A stretch of DNA of 64,000 nucleotides from positions 46,912,906 to 46,976,905 of the forward strand of contig CAMZMU010000062.1 of NCBI GenBank assembly GCA_947311845.1, given 5' to 3'. Both the position numbers and the translations under genes were made by a program. Below the pieces are notes generated by a model, which was not told where the DNA came from, did no database searches, and saw nothing but the letters and a program-made list of their open reading frames with translations. Of the stretch, positions 10,948 through 21,106 are shown piece after piece. Positions within the stretch are counted from its first letter, which is position 1. Each line of letters begins with the position of its first letter. The DNA is from Poa pratensis. Its lineage: Eukaryota; Streptophyta; Magnoliopsida; Poales; Poaceae.

Positions 10948-12019
10948 CACTTCTAGAGACATGCCTACCCTCCCAGCGAACAAAAGACGCCGCCGCCATC
11001 TGCTGTGTCGACCAGCTCCGGCGCCGGCCAACGAAGCGACTCCGGCTCGCGGACTCGAAGCTGTTCGGCGCCGGATTCGACTGCCCGACCGCCTCCAGCT
11101 CGCGCCCCGGACCCTGTCTCCCAAGAAGATTACCGATGATTACAGGGCTCCAGTGGGTGGAAGATAAAGAACAAGATGGACGAAAGTTCTACTCTATGTT
11201 TAGGATGCGAAGGTCAGTGTTTTACCCATTGCATGACTTATTCGATGAGAGATATGGTCTTAAGTCAACTAACAACATGTCAAGCAAAGAAGCATTAGCT
11301 CAGTTTTTATGGACTTTGGGGTCACGCCAGAGCACCGATAATGTGTCGGATCGATTTGAGCATAGTCGATCTACCATAAATAAGAAGTTTCATGAGGTTT
11401 TGGAGTGTGTGTATCGAATGGCGGGTGATTATATAAGACCCAAAGATCCAACTTACACCCAAGTTCATCCAAAACTAAGGGTGTGTTTGGTAGCCTGTGC
11501 CACTCCACCAAGTCTATCTCTCCTCATACAAGCTGACCTTATACAGGCTCAGCTGAGATTTTGAAGTGTGTTTGGTAGCCTGTGCGAGTTGAGACATGCT
11601 GAGCTGAGATGCTGTTTGGTAGCCTGTATCAGTCGAGATAAGTTGAGTTGAGATGTTGTTTGGTAGCCTGTTTCTGAATTTGATGTGGTAAAATTCTTTC
11701 TAAATTGGTGAGAGTGTAAAAATCTTCATTTTATGCAATTGTATAATGATTTCAACATAAATACGTTGTTAAACAAAATTTGGACAACATATAGATATAA
11801 AATAAATATTTAATGAAGGGACAACATATTTGTAGCACATAAATAATATATTTCAGCACATAAACAATATATTACAGCAACCTAAATCACATAATTCAGC
11901 ACACGAATTCGGTAGATATAACATAAAAGGTCCATAGTACATACATCATCCATAATAAATCCATATTAAAAAGTTTACATTACAAGGCATTACAAAAGAG
12001 ATGAAATCTCAACTCCAAG

Positions 12020-12544
12020 TCAAACAAGATCAGGATTTTTTGCTAGAATGCGCTTGAACGAGGCTTCACGAACTTGAGCTTCCATTTTCACGAAATTAAG
12101 TCCTTGACCCTTGTGCTCTGTCAAGTAATCAAGAACAGCCAAACGTTCACCCATATCAAAAGTAAGGTCCATTACAGCCTTATACAAATTGGGTGTGTCT
12201 CGGTATGGCAAGTGTTATTGATAGCACCGGCCACATCACGCAATGCATCGGACATGTTGCGACACTGAAGTTCATCTTCTTCACTCATAACCTCTTCCTC
12301 TTGTTATTTGTGGCAGTAGGTGAAGGAGTAGTGGCAGAGTAGAGGCAGGAGTAGGTGCACCAATACCACCAAGATCGAAGTCCAAAACAATAGGAGTAGC
12401 AGCTGCAATACCTTCGCCATTCAATGCAGTAGGTTTCCCCAAAGGCTCATTCGACCCCATTGCAAACTTTCGCGTGGCTAGCTTATTGGCAAAGCAAGCT
12501 TCCATATATTCAAAGTTAACAAGTGGTTTGTTGAGTAATTTCAT
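12020..12544 (-). pseudogene. Harbinger ORF1 (Myb/SANT-like partner), C-terminal part, broken in copy A
   Basis: The minus-strand frame resembles the C-terminal half of the Myb/SANT-like protein encoded next to Harbinger transposases: a basic NKKRKR-type patch, a CRNMSDALRDVAGAINNTCH block and a terminal FKRILAKNPDLV-like helix. In this copy one-base losses near 12191, 12291 and 12335 break the frame into pieces. The equivalent reading frame in copy B (34482-35009) is uninterrupted. The N-terminal Myb exon is not visible. In the family this protein helps bring the transposase to the nucleus and the element ends. Confidence 0.6.
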
Positions 12545-12779
12545 CCATCAGCCCACAATTGACAGCAAAGTAATACAAAAATAAAGGCATGGAGCAAAGT
12601 AATACAATTGACAGCTGCTTTAACATGTATTTACGAGCACAATCCAGGACCGATTCATGATTTAACAAACACAAAACACCAACACAATACCACAAGGCAG
12701 GGAGATGGGCTACCTTGGTCCGAGCTGAAGCTGAAGTGGAGGTGAGGAGATGAGGTGCTGTAGACGGCCGGAGTGGAGA

Positions 12780-12930
12780 TGAGGAGACGAGGTGCTGAAG
12801 ATCTGGTCCGACGTGGACTGCTGCGCGGCCGGACGAGGTGGAGACGAGGTGCTGCAGATCTGGTCCGAGGTGGACTGCTGCGGCCGGGACGAGGTGGAGA
12901 CGAGGTGGAGTGCTGCGGCCGGGACCCGTC
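12780..12930. repeat. GC-rich minisatellite in the nested element
   Basis: About 60 bp units of the type GACGAGGTGGAGACGAGGTG ... TGGTCCGA.GTGGACTGCTGCGG repeat two to three times. Reading frames across it on either strand are low-complexity and unlikely to be genes. The equivalent block in copy B is 35240-35390, with small differences in the GCGGCCGG stretch. Confidence 0.65.
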
Positions 12931-14036
12931 GATCTTCTGCAGGGCCCATTGATCTGCTGCTTCGCAGCTGCTGCTAGGGTCCCGAGCTGTCGATGCAAAT
13001 CAACCAGGACCGGCGGAGAAGGTCCCGAGCTTCATGGCGGTCGCCCTCGAGCTCGCGGGCGTGTGCAGAAGCAACGACGGTGGAGGGATTCGTCCAGGGC
13101 GGGGGCAGGCGACGGCGGGGAGAGCTCGTGCGGGCAGGCGGTGCTAGGGGCGGGAGCTGGCGGCGGGGGAGGAGAGATGGGGGTGCGAATGGGGAAGGGT
13201 TTCCTGAGGGGGTGAGGTGATTTCGCCGGGCCCGGGTGGACGCGCGGGGATTTTTTCGGGGACGCGCGGGACTCGTTTTCGGATGAGCTCGCCCCGGTCG
13301 AGTGGAGAAGCTCGATTCGAGCTTCGCAGGTGGGCATGGATGAGAGGCCTTATTCGTATCTGGTGGGCAGGGCTGAGACGGCTGACCGGGCTACCAAACA
13401 AGCAAAATTCGGGTGAGGTGCGATTTTCTGAGCTGGGCCGACCTACCAAACACACCCTAAGGGGACGCAAATTTTGGCCTCATTTCAAGAATGCCATCGG
13501 GGCCATAGATGGAACACATATTCCTTGCATTGTGCCAGCGCAGGATCAACCTAAATACCGCAACAGAAAAGGTGTTACAAGTCAAAATGTCATGGCAATA
13601 TGTGATTTCGATATGAGGTTCACTTTTGTGCCATGATTATTAGTTGTTACAACATATGGAGTTATTGTCGTGACTGATTTTGATCGGAAGAAACTTGTAA
13701 TAATTTGATGACCTTTCTTTCATTTTACATGTTTCTCAAGTACGACACCTTACGTTTTTTTAATTTTTATTTTATTATCTTTGTAAATAAGTTTTCATTC
13801 TCATATACATATACGGTACACACATCATATAACAGACGTTATAATATCACACAACTATGGTCTAGGGACATTATTGACCTTTTGACAAATAACTCACAAA
13901 TTAAGCGCAGCCGCCATAAGCCATAAAAGAACTGGACTGCAGTTTCTCTGGGGTTTATTTCCACTACTGTTTCTCTGGGGGCAGCTAAGCTTCAGCCGTT
14001 TCTGCACAAGTCTAAGCTGAAAAGAACTAGCCCTTA

Positions 14037-14263
14037 TAAGAACCTGCGCTCCTAACGATGGCGTTAGTATAATACAATGGCGATCGAGCACTAAACATCA
14101 TAAAAATAATAATCAAACGCTTAATGAAAATAATAGTAGTAGCACTCATGATGCGCACTTAAATAAATTCCCCGCTATGCAACAGTAGATCACGCAGGTA
14201 TTGTTTTCGACTGGATCAAGTTCTGAATAAGGTGGTGGACTACTGTTGCTTCACAAACAACCA
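14037..14263. other. Short spacer between composite element and Helitron
   Basis: About 230 bp of AT-rich sequence lie between the TTA duplication of the composite element and the proposed Helitron start. No gene or motif is recognised. Confidence 0.4.
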
Positions 14264-15143
14264 TCTTATCTTATCTTATATATATTTACTAATTGGAGGC
14301 ACCGTAGAAAGCTCCACAATTAATCCTGGAGATTAGAAACTTAGTCCATCCGATTAAGCGCATGATGTATTTTAGCGTCGTCGGATGAAAGTATTGGATG
14401 TGTCCTCACGTCGCAGGGGCACGTGAGTCGTGCTCTGCCTGGTATCTTCCCGTTTCCATCGAAAACATAAAAAGGAGAGAAAAATCAAGCGCGCAGCTTC
14501 TCCTAGATCTGGCGAGGAAAGGTTTATTTCTGTATCCATCTAATCCTCTGGCCTGCCACCGATTGATTTGGCCTGCATGGTGAAGAAGCAATCTCTGCCT
14601 CCCCACAGCCCTCCGTCGTGTCAAATAAATATTCTGCCTCCACGTCTATACGGGAGCAATGGAAGTAGTTTAATAAGACGATGTCAGGAATTGATCTCTC
14701 GGTAAGCAACATGATCTTCTTCTTTCCATCATCCATTAGCTGATTCGATCTGGGAAAGTTGAGACCACGAATTTTTCATGGACGATGGAATTCAACCCTA
14801 GAATTTTGATTTGATGCAAAAACTGTATTTTTTCCGCATTACAATACTAGGGGCATGGACGTGCTGTATATTTCCATTGATCCTTCGACCTACATGTGTG
14901 GATTCCAGTAAATTTAATTGCAACGTATTAGGCAAAATTTAATGCTTGCATTGTACTGAAATTTTTTATCACTATATTTTAATTTTTGCAGAGTACCATG
15001 CTTCACGTGTATATGATGGAAAACAGAGTTAATATGTTAAAATTCTCTATGCAAGAAGGATCAGTTAATACGTCAATAAGTTTCAAGGATACTAGAATGA
15101 GGTACTGTGCGTTTCTTTTAATTCTACTTTTGTCAAATAACCC

Positions 15144-15458
15144 AATAGAACATGTGCATATATCTTAGGGATAAAATGATCCACGCTGTTAGAATTAGCT
15201 GCAGTGTAATCAAGCCACTGCTTAAGTATTTTCTTTTTTCTCGGAGTGCAAGCTGCAAAAATATTTACAATGTTCCCCAGGTACTGAGTTAATTTTGTAG
15301 AATAGAACATATGCGTATATCTTAGGGATAAAATAATCCACGCTGTCAGAATTAGCTGCAGTGTAATCAAGCCACCGCTGATGTATTTTCTTTTTTCTCA
15401 GAATGCAAACTGTATAATGTTTACAATGTTCCCGAAGTACTGAGTTAATTTTCTAGAA
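15144..15458. repeat. Tandem 157 bp repeat inside the Helitron
   Basis: Two adjacent copies start with AATAGAACAT and contain TATCTTAGGGATAAAAT and TGCAGTGTAATCAAGCCAC; the second begins at 15301. They differ by about ten per cent, so the duplication is not recent. The purpose is unknown. Confidence 0.85.
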
Positions 15459-16394
15459 TTTCAGCCACTATTTCCAACTATTATGAAGATTATTTTTGGG
15501 TAGAATTTCATTGCAACTTTTTAAAGCATCTGTACACCATGGACTGTTGGTACATTTGACCATGCTACGTACCTGAATCATATGTACCAGTGTATTGTTT
15601 TTAAATTTCAGTATCATCTTTCTCAACAAATATATTTTCTCAAAAAAGTCATGTGTAGTGAAAGAAACCATATTTAAGTATATAATACAAATCATATTTA
15701 AATCATTTTATATAAAGAAAGCATATTTGAAGGGGAATTCTCTGTTGCATTTTGATAGAAATATTCTCTACCTGTTGGAAATTGTTTTCCAGTACAAGAT
15801 ACATGTAAGTTTTTTCCCTGCATGGAACAAAAGCGCCTTCATTACCTGGCCACGATGTTCAGCATACTTGATGAAGGCGAGGGATGCAAGATTAGCTCAT
15901 GGCTCAAATCTTCTCAGTTTTGAGTTCAACAAAGCTACAATCCAGTATCTTTTCAGGACAATCCAATTCCGAAGATGGTCGATGGCTAATGCATCGGACG
16001 AGACCACGAGAAGATGTAACTATATGTTAGCTGATATAGGCAGGCCAGTGAACATCATTGGGAGGTCGCCCATCAGCCCATTAGCCACACTGCCCATCCT
16101 CATCTTTATCGAGACTAGAACATTGCATCAACGGTTTTAAGTTACAACAAAAATCATTTTTTGTTCTTATCCATCTGTATTGCAAAATCTTGAGATGGTT
16201 TCGTGTTGCTATGCACTAGAACTAGCGAGCTGCGTATGTCAACCTATTTTTAACCATTTATTTTCAGTGTTGTATTGTCCATTTCATTGTGTCGATTTGT
16301 TATACTAGGATCATGAAAACAAAAGTGACAAGGGAGTATTGTAATCACAAACTTGATACTTCACTTTAGTTCTTTTCCTCCTCGATTTTTCTTA

Positions 16395-16600
16395 GTACCA
16401 AATTGGTTGTCCTCTTTTAAAAAAATGCGACTTGGAAGGTTAGACGCCCTCCAAGCAACTTTGATAGAAGAATATTCGGTGAGTACGCACGATGGAGCGG
16501 GCGGCACTCGAACTCGAGACCTCACGGGCAGGGAGGTATCAACACCTCCTAGCCATCCGGGCTATGCCTCGGTTCTCGGTTGTCCTCTTTTCATATATGT
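16395..16600 (-). mobile_element. Possible tRNA-derived SINE, minus strand
   Basis: Read on the minus strand, the block contains TAGCCCGGATGG, resembling a polymerase III box A, and about 45 bp later GAGTTCGAGTGCC, resembling box B with one mismatch. Spacing fits tRNA-like promoters. No clear tail or target duplication was found, and the folded tRNA is not canonical. A plus-strand open frame across it is probably meaningless. Confidence 0.3.
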
Positions 16601-17656
16601 GATTATCTAAAAGCTTCTGTCACAACGGACAAAACTTATTTCTGACAAAAAAGTATATGTTGAATAGTTCCAGTGTGCTAAATGAATGAGGGCTAAGTAA
16701 CCTTTTTTCGCCCATTGTGTAATCAAACTAATCCATGCATATAAGTTAGAATTATCTTTAAAATAACTCTATATCGATCGTGGTAGATAATATGAAATGT
16801 TCTTGGCATTTTAAATGAATTTTATTTGATAGTAGAAATAAATATGTTCTTTATTATTAGTAGTAGTATATTTTTTCTCATTCCTTATACCCGATGACTT
16901 ATACATTTTGTGCCATACGGGACAAATATAATTTCCAACATACAAAAGAACTATAAAACTAAGATTCTAATGTGGTTAATGCAAGCACATTTGTGGGTTC
17001 ACGACAACTAATTATTTTCTCCGTAAAGTGTTAACTAATATGTTGCATTCACTACATGTAATATAAACATATATTTGTGGGTTCACAACTTAGCCGAATG
17101 ATGCTCATAAATCTGAGTTCTCAAACAGAAGTATAACCGAAACAAATAATCATGTACTCGAGTTGCCAGCAGTTTATCCCTTCACTATTTTTCCAGATCT
17201 TCAAATGATGTTACTTATTTTGGATGGAGAATTATTCTTTTGTAGTTACATAAATTTTCCACCGGATTATATATAATTTCATCCATTTAAGTTTTGGAAA
17301 GTTAATCTGCACATTATTTTTTATCCTACATTTTGAATTAAGTAGTTATAAGTATGCCATTGTAATTTTTAGTTGATACAAACAAACATGTAGATATAAC
17401 AAAATTCATGGAGTTGCAACGTTTTATATATTTCATTATATTAGTTCAAAGGTAATTTAAAACATGCATTAATGTTGTAATTTGAAATAGTTGTCCATGT
17501 TCCATAGGTTAATGATTTTCTACCTAATCACTTGCCATTTGATAGTTAAATTTGTACATAAATTTTGAGCCCTTAGTTTTGCTTTTACAATTATTCTAAA
17601 TCAATAGAGTTCCAATATATCTGTAGTCCCGTGCGCATGCACGGGTTGACGACTAG

Positions 17657-18131
17657 TAAAAAAAAGTTTCAAGTACACCCATTAAAAAGTTTCAACTAAG
17701 GACCACTGCTTAAAATACCCGTGATCAACAACCGCAATCAGGTACCCAAATCGCAATATTCTAATCCAAATCAGTATAGCTTAGAGTACACCGATCGAGC
17801 AAAGCGCCGCACATTAATCTTAGCTCAAACATATGGCCAAACAGCACGACACCGTGTACTGGTGGTATCATTTTGGCTTAAGCCTTTCTTGTTACATGTT
17901 CCTGTGCTTTGTTTATTTCGGCATAATTAAGCTTTCTTTTGGCGCCAGCGCCATCCTAAAGCTGGAAGGCTCCGGGCTTTTAAAACTGCCACACCTAAAC
18001 AGACAGATCGATCACTCATCACAGCCTCAAGCTTCACAACACGCATACACTAGCTAGGAGCAGAGGTAGAGGAAGACGAAGACGAAGCTTCACAACAAGC
18101 CGGAGACACTACCAACAGTCGTGAACTCGTG
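17657..18131 (+). promoter_or_regulatory. Upstream region of the syringolide-induced-like gene
   Basis: The region between the Helitron end and the ATG. A TTTTAAAA stretch near 17978 could serve as a TATA element, placed about 150 bp before the start codon. The following sequence is leader-like, with CACAAC and GACGAAGACGAAG repeats near 18070. The Helitron terminus lies only about 475 bp from the start codon, so upstream control elements may have been displaced. Confidence 0.35.
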
Positions 18132-19008
18132 ATGAGGGGAAGGCGGAGGGGGAGCAGCGGCACCGCTGCCGACTTCCTCGTGTGCTTCCCGCCGCGGGCG
18201 CACCTGCCCTGATGCCGCCCAAGACGGTCTGCAGCCCGTCGCCGCCGTCCGCCTCCTCTGAGCGCCGCCACAGCACGAGCGGCCGGCCGTCGTCGTCCGG
18301 CGCGCACCTAAGGGCGGCCGCGGCCAACAGGAGCCGCCGCATGGCCGTGGTGGACGTCGGCGTGGACAACGAGCCGTCGTCGCCCAAGGTGGGGTGCGCG
18401 GGGCAGATCAAGGTCTCCCGGTCGGCCAAGCCCAAGGGCGGCGCCGGGGGGAAGGCTCCCAAGAAGTCCACCACGTGGATGCAGGCGCTCGGGATCAAGA
18501 AGGACGCGCTGCCGTTCCTGAACGCCTTCCACGGCGCTTTCCGGCTCAACGTTTCCGGCTGCTTCGGCCGGTTTCCCGGCGCCGTCGTGGAGTACAGCTC
18601 CGGGGAGGAGGACGAGGAAGAGGAGGAGCACTGGAGCAGGTGGAGCGCTCGGGGAAGGGAGCAGAGCACGGCGACGCATTGACCAAGTGGTTCATGGTGC
18701 TGGAGGAAGAACAAAACCTGCCGCAGGACGAGCAGGAAGACACGGCGCCGCCGGCGAACGCGCTGATGCTGATGCAGTGCCGGTCGGCGTCCGCGAAGGG
18801 GCTGGCGAGGAGGCTAGGTGGAGGAGGAGATGCAGGGGAGGACGAGGATGCGAAGAGCGCCAAGAAGGCAGAAGAGGAGGTGAAGGAGAATCTGGTGGTG
18901 ATGAGATACCCGCCGGACTTCTTCCAGGTGTCCGTCGACATCGCCAAGGAGACGTGGGTGGTCGGTGGCGACGACTCTATCTTACGCTGCCGAAGCTGGA
19001 AGAAGTGA
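18132..19008 (+). pseudogene. Syringolide-induced protein 14-1-1-like gene, two frameshifts, copy A
   Basis: Single-exon, GC-rich plant gene. It starts at ATG 18132 in a good leader and ends at TGA 19006-19008, about 290 codons. Conserved blocks of this uncharacterised plant family appear in order: ADFLVCFPPRAHL, LMPPKTVCSP, GCAGQIKVSR, WMQALGIKKD, an acidic Glu-rich stretch, KWFMVLEEE, NALMLMQCRSASAK and near the end NLVVMRYPPDFF...DIAKETWVVGGDD..RSWKK. They fall in three frames: one base appears to be missing near 18207 (after CACCTG) and one indel lies near 18625 in the acidic stretch. Both shifts are present in both copies. Soybean homologues were first found as elicitor-induced transcripts; the molecular role is not known. 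It may be a pseudogene, or the shifts may be shared sequence errors. Confidence 0.8.
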
Positions 19009-19137
19009 TGATCCATCCTCTCGTTCTGTGAACAATGTATGTGTGTTTTTCAACTTTTTACTACTCGAATTCGCTTCTCTTTGCTTCTCTCTGCCGATTC
19101 CCTTTTTGAGAGGAGAGTTACTATCATCACATCACTA

Positions 19138-19810
19138 TCACTACTATGTATAATGGCGTGAAGCGCCGCGCTACTGTAGCGTGTTACAGTAGTACAGTAC
19201 CACAGTAGGTACAATACTACTGTAGCACGCTGCGGTAGTCGTTTTTTGTTTTTTCCAAAACCGCCAGAAAAAAAGTACACGAAAAATTTGCGCGCCGACG
19301 AGTATGTTCCATTCCCGTGATCGATATCGAGTTTGGTCGACTCTAACTCCTTAATTTCAGATCCAGATTCGCAAAAACATTTGGCGAGTTTTGTCAAATT
19401 CGTCGCGCTCGGTCACCCGTTTAAATTTTCGTTTCACGAATCCAAACAACTTCTTACATAAAAGTCCCCACGCGTTTTTTGCAGTAAAGCCCACACGTTT
19501 TCCAAATGTAGCGTGCTATAACTACAGCAGCTACAGTACTACTGTGGCACGCTGCAGTAGTCGTTTATTTTTTCAAAACCGCCAGAAAAAAGTACACGAA
19601 AAATTTGCACGCCGACGAGTATGTTCCATTCCCGTGATCGATTTCGAGTTTGGTCGACTCTAACTCCTTAAATTCAGATCCAGATTCGCACAAACATTTG
19701 GCGAGTTTTGTCAAATTCGTCGCGCTCGGTCACCGTTTAAATTTTCGTTTCACGAATCCAAACAACTTCTTGCATAAAAGTCCCACGTGTTTTTTGCAGT
19801 AAAGCCCACG
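19138..19810 (+). mobile_element. Second Helitron, 5' part cut by the gap (copy A)
   Basis: The sequence begins at a TCACTACTATGTATAATGGC start after an A and continues with CGTGAAGCGCCGC, features of grass Helitron 5' ends. Two tandem units of about 332 bp follow (19176 and 19508), each with a GTAGCGTG...CACGCTGC foldback-like segment, then AAAACCGCCAGAAAAAA and CCATTCCCGTGATCGAT. The sequence stops at the N gap. In copy B the same element continues to its 3' terminus at 43431. Confidence 0.55.
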
Positions 19811-19823
19811 NNNNNNNNNNNNN
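19811..19823. other. Assembly gap (13 N)
   Basis: Thirteen undetermined bases. On the left is the inside of the second Helitron; on the right is unrelated sequence. In copy B the bases after AAAGCCCACG continue with CGTTTTCCATAAATTAT. The gap therefore hides a change of sequence context and not just missing bases. Confidence 1.
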
Positions 19824-20461
19824 GGCGGGCGTCTCAATCCTCCCGTGCTCCTCTGCCTTGCAAGGGCAGTAGGTGGATGGGATACCATGTCGTCGAGGGT
19901 GAACCTGGCCGGAATCATGGAAGCCGAGGAAAAAATGTTAGTGTATCGTCGCGGCGACCTAGGGTTTCTCCCTCTACCCCGCGCGTGGAGATGAAGTTTT
20001 ACGGTCTGAAGAATAAAAAAAGTTCGGTTGTGGCTTAGTGGTTTCGTTCCGTCGAACGCGTCGATCTACTTGTTGTCGTCAAGCTCGTTTTGGTCGTCGA
20101 CGAGTTTCGGATGTCTCTGCCGGAGGCTTCACAAATTGGTGTATGTGCTCCTGAATTTTTGAGTTGTATGTGATCCGGTCTACAAATCAGTACTGGAGTT
20201 TAAGTCTCTTAACACCATGGGACATATCAAACCTTACAATTTTCATGGTGTTGGACTGAGGCGGGGACTGTCAAGCCTGAGTATGAGTAGAACACCAATA
20301 TTGGTGGGTGAGGAGTTATGTTGCATACTTGACAAAATTCCTATCCAAACCGCACATGTGCATGTTAGAGCGGTGAGGTAATTTGCAGCGGTGACTTCAA
20401 TCGGGGTGGTAACACTCAAGCACTTCAGTTTTGGTGCTGCGTTTTGAGTGACGGGTCTTCA

Positions 20462-20490
20462 CCCCCCCCCCCCCCCCCCCCCCCCCCCCC
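20462..20490 (+). repeat. Poly-C run of 29
   Basis: An uninterrupted run of cytosines flanked on both sides by similar short sequences, GAGTGACGGGTCTTCA before and GAGTGACGAGTCTTCATCCCC after. On the complementary strand it is a G run able to form quadruplex DNA. The true length is uncertain in any assembly. Confidence 0.95.
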
Positions 20491-20829
20491 ATGAGTGACG
20501 AGTCTTCATCCCCTTAAAGTTCAATCCTGCCTCCGCCCTGGCGTGGAAAACCAAGTTTTGCCCTTCACTGGTTGTATCTAGCCGTGACATTTTTCATTTT
20601 TGAACTGGCGATGACAACGCGTGTCCATTCTCTTTCATTTTAAAGTCGTCTCTTTTAGAAACGCTTCTGTAGTTTTGTGTGTTGTATTGGTAATTTTGAT
20701 CCGACTGCTATGAGTGGTTGATAGTTGTGGTGTTTTTTTCTTTCTTCTTCTCTTTACTCTTTAACATGTGTGCATCGTTAATGTGTCGACTAGTTTTTAC
20801 ATTTTGATGCAGAAACTGAATTTAATCGA

Positions 20830-21106
20830 TCTTATTAATATATTCACTTTGTCAAATAAAGCCGCCACATGCGCATGTGAATACGTGAATAATCTCAAAC
20901 CAATAAAAATAGGAAAATTCCTCCGACATCGAAACTTCGAAACCGTACCACCTTGATTTGTCGCCCGGCTTGATTTGTCTGGCGGCTAGGAGTACCTACA
21001 ACGTCAAACATGAAGAAGCGTTTGTCTTTGAATTCCACACTGTTTTTAGACTTGTAGGATTTTCTTATTAATATATTCACTTTGTCAAATAAAGCCGCCA
21101 CATGGG
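20830..21106. repeat. 47 bp direct repeat
   Basis: TCTTATTAATATATTCACTT...AAAGCCGCCACATG occurs near 20829-20873 and again near 21062-21106, almost identical. The spacing is about 233 bp. No flanking structure explains it. Confidence 0.8.

Larger units (their letters stand above)
11479..13457. mobile_element. Nested 2.0 kb PIF/Harbinger element, copy A
   Basis: The ends are GGGTGTGTTTGGTAG (left) and its complement CTACCAAACACACCC (right), flanked by TAA at 11476-11478 and 13458-13460. It sits inside the coding part of the outer Harbinger transposase, so it is younger than that gene. Next to the left end, GTTTGGTAGCCTGT recurs as direct repeats near 11486, 11570, 11612 and 11659, resembling serial terminal motifs. 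The interior carries only a minus-strand Myb-like ORF1 remnant and a GC-rich right arm. It has no transposase and would need one supplied elsewhere. Confidence 0.88.
11136..13636 (+). pseudogene. PIF/Harbinger transposase, split by a nested element, copy A
   Basis: The first part runs from ATG 11136 to 11478 and the second from 13461 to TGA 13634-13636. The N-terminal part has the FRMRRSVF...L.D...YGLKST block of plant Harbinger transposases and a KFHEVL helix region. The second part has the FWPHFKNAIGAIDGTHIP segment, containing the first catalytic Asp of the DDE nuclease, and CDFDMRFTF. Removing the insert plus one TAA target copy joins both parts in frame. The protein then stops right after the FTF motif; the remaining catalytic half, including the later Asp and Glu, is missing, so the gene was truncated as well as interrupted. 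Members nick and rejoin DNA at TTA/TAA sites together with a Myb-like partner. Confidence 0.85.
4221..14033 (+). mobile_element. 9.8 kb composite element with Harbinger-like termini (copy A)
   Basis: The left end reads GGGCCAGTTCTTTT and the right end is its near-complement AAAAGAACTAGCCC. Both are directly flanked by TTA (4218-4220 and 14034-14036), the target duplication typical of the PIF/Harbinger superfamily. Subterminal AGCTTAGCTG-like motifs occur near both ends. Inside, on the plus strand, are a MULE-type transposase, a spliced plant-mobile-domain gene and a Harbinger-type transposase interrupted by another Harbinger element. Harbinger elements normally carry only a transposase and a Myb-like protein, so the MULE and PMD genes are unexpected. 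They could be captured, nested without visible ends, or part of a chimeric lineage. The terminal 400 bp right of the transposase hold no gene. Confidence 0.7.
14264..17656 (+). mobile_element. Non-autonomous Helitron, copy A
   Basis: The 3' end is convincing: a GC-rich hairpin CCCGTGC-GCA-TGCACGGG (about 17628-17645), a short spacer, then CTAG (17653-17656) followed by T, the classic Helitron terminus and insertion context. The 5' end is proposed at TCTTATCTTATC (14264) after an A, followed by a GGAGGCACC motif common near grass Helitron starts; this end is less sure. No Rep/helicase is inside, so it is non-autonomous. The interior is AT-rich with splice-like signals (for example TTTTTGCAG near 14991) and may contain captured gene pieces, none identified. 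An open frame of 181 codons at 15595-16140 shows no recognised domain. Confidence 0.7.
1..19810. repeat. Copy A of a 22.46 kb near-identical duplication
   Basis: This stretch matches 22464-42290 base for base apart from scattered single-base indels and a few substitutions; the offset drifts from about 22463 at the left to 22458 near position 5000, 22462 near 11000 and 22480 near 19000. The copy already runs off the left window edge, so its left boundary is not visible. Its right boundary coincides with the 13 N gap. The homologous sequence in the other copy runs on without a break at that point. Real tandem duplication and duplicated assembly of one locus are both possible; the gap position favours the second. 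Confidence 0.95.

Noticed and set aside
12516..13470. Several overlapping frames in the GC-rich arm of the nested Harbinger element
   Set aside because: Low-complexity, minisatellite-derived and different between copies A and B because of indels; no domain.
15595..16140. 181-codon frame inside the first Helitron
   Set aside because: Begins in very AT-rich sequence with Phe/Ile/Lys-rich translation and no domain; it may contain captured exon pieces but cannot be supported as a gene.
16395..16600. Functional tRNA gene
   Set aside because: Only box A- and B-like motifs are visible; no acceptor stem or anticodon arm folds convincingly, so it is kept only as a weak SINE candidate.
18308..18679. 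Open frames on the minus strand across the syringolide-like gene
   Set aside because: High GC content leaves antisense frames open; conserved family motifs lie only on the plus strand.
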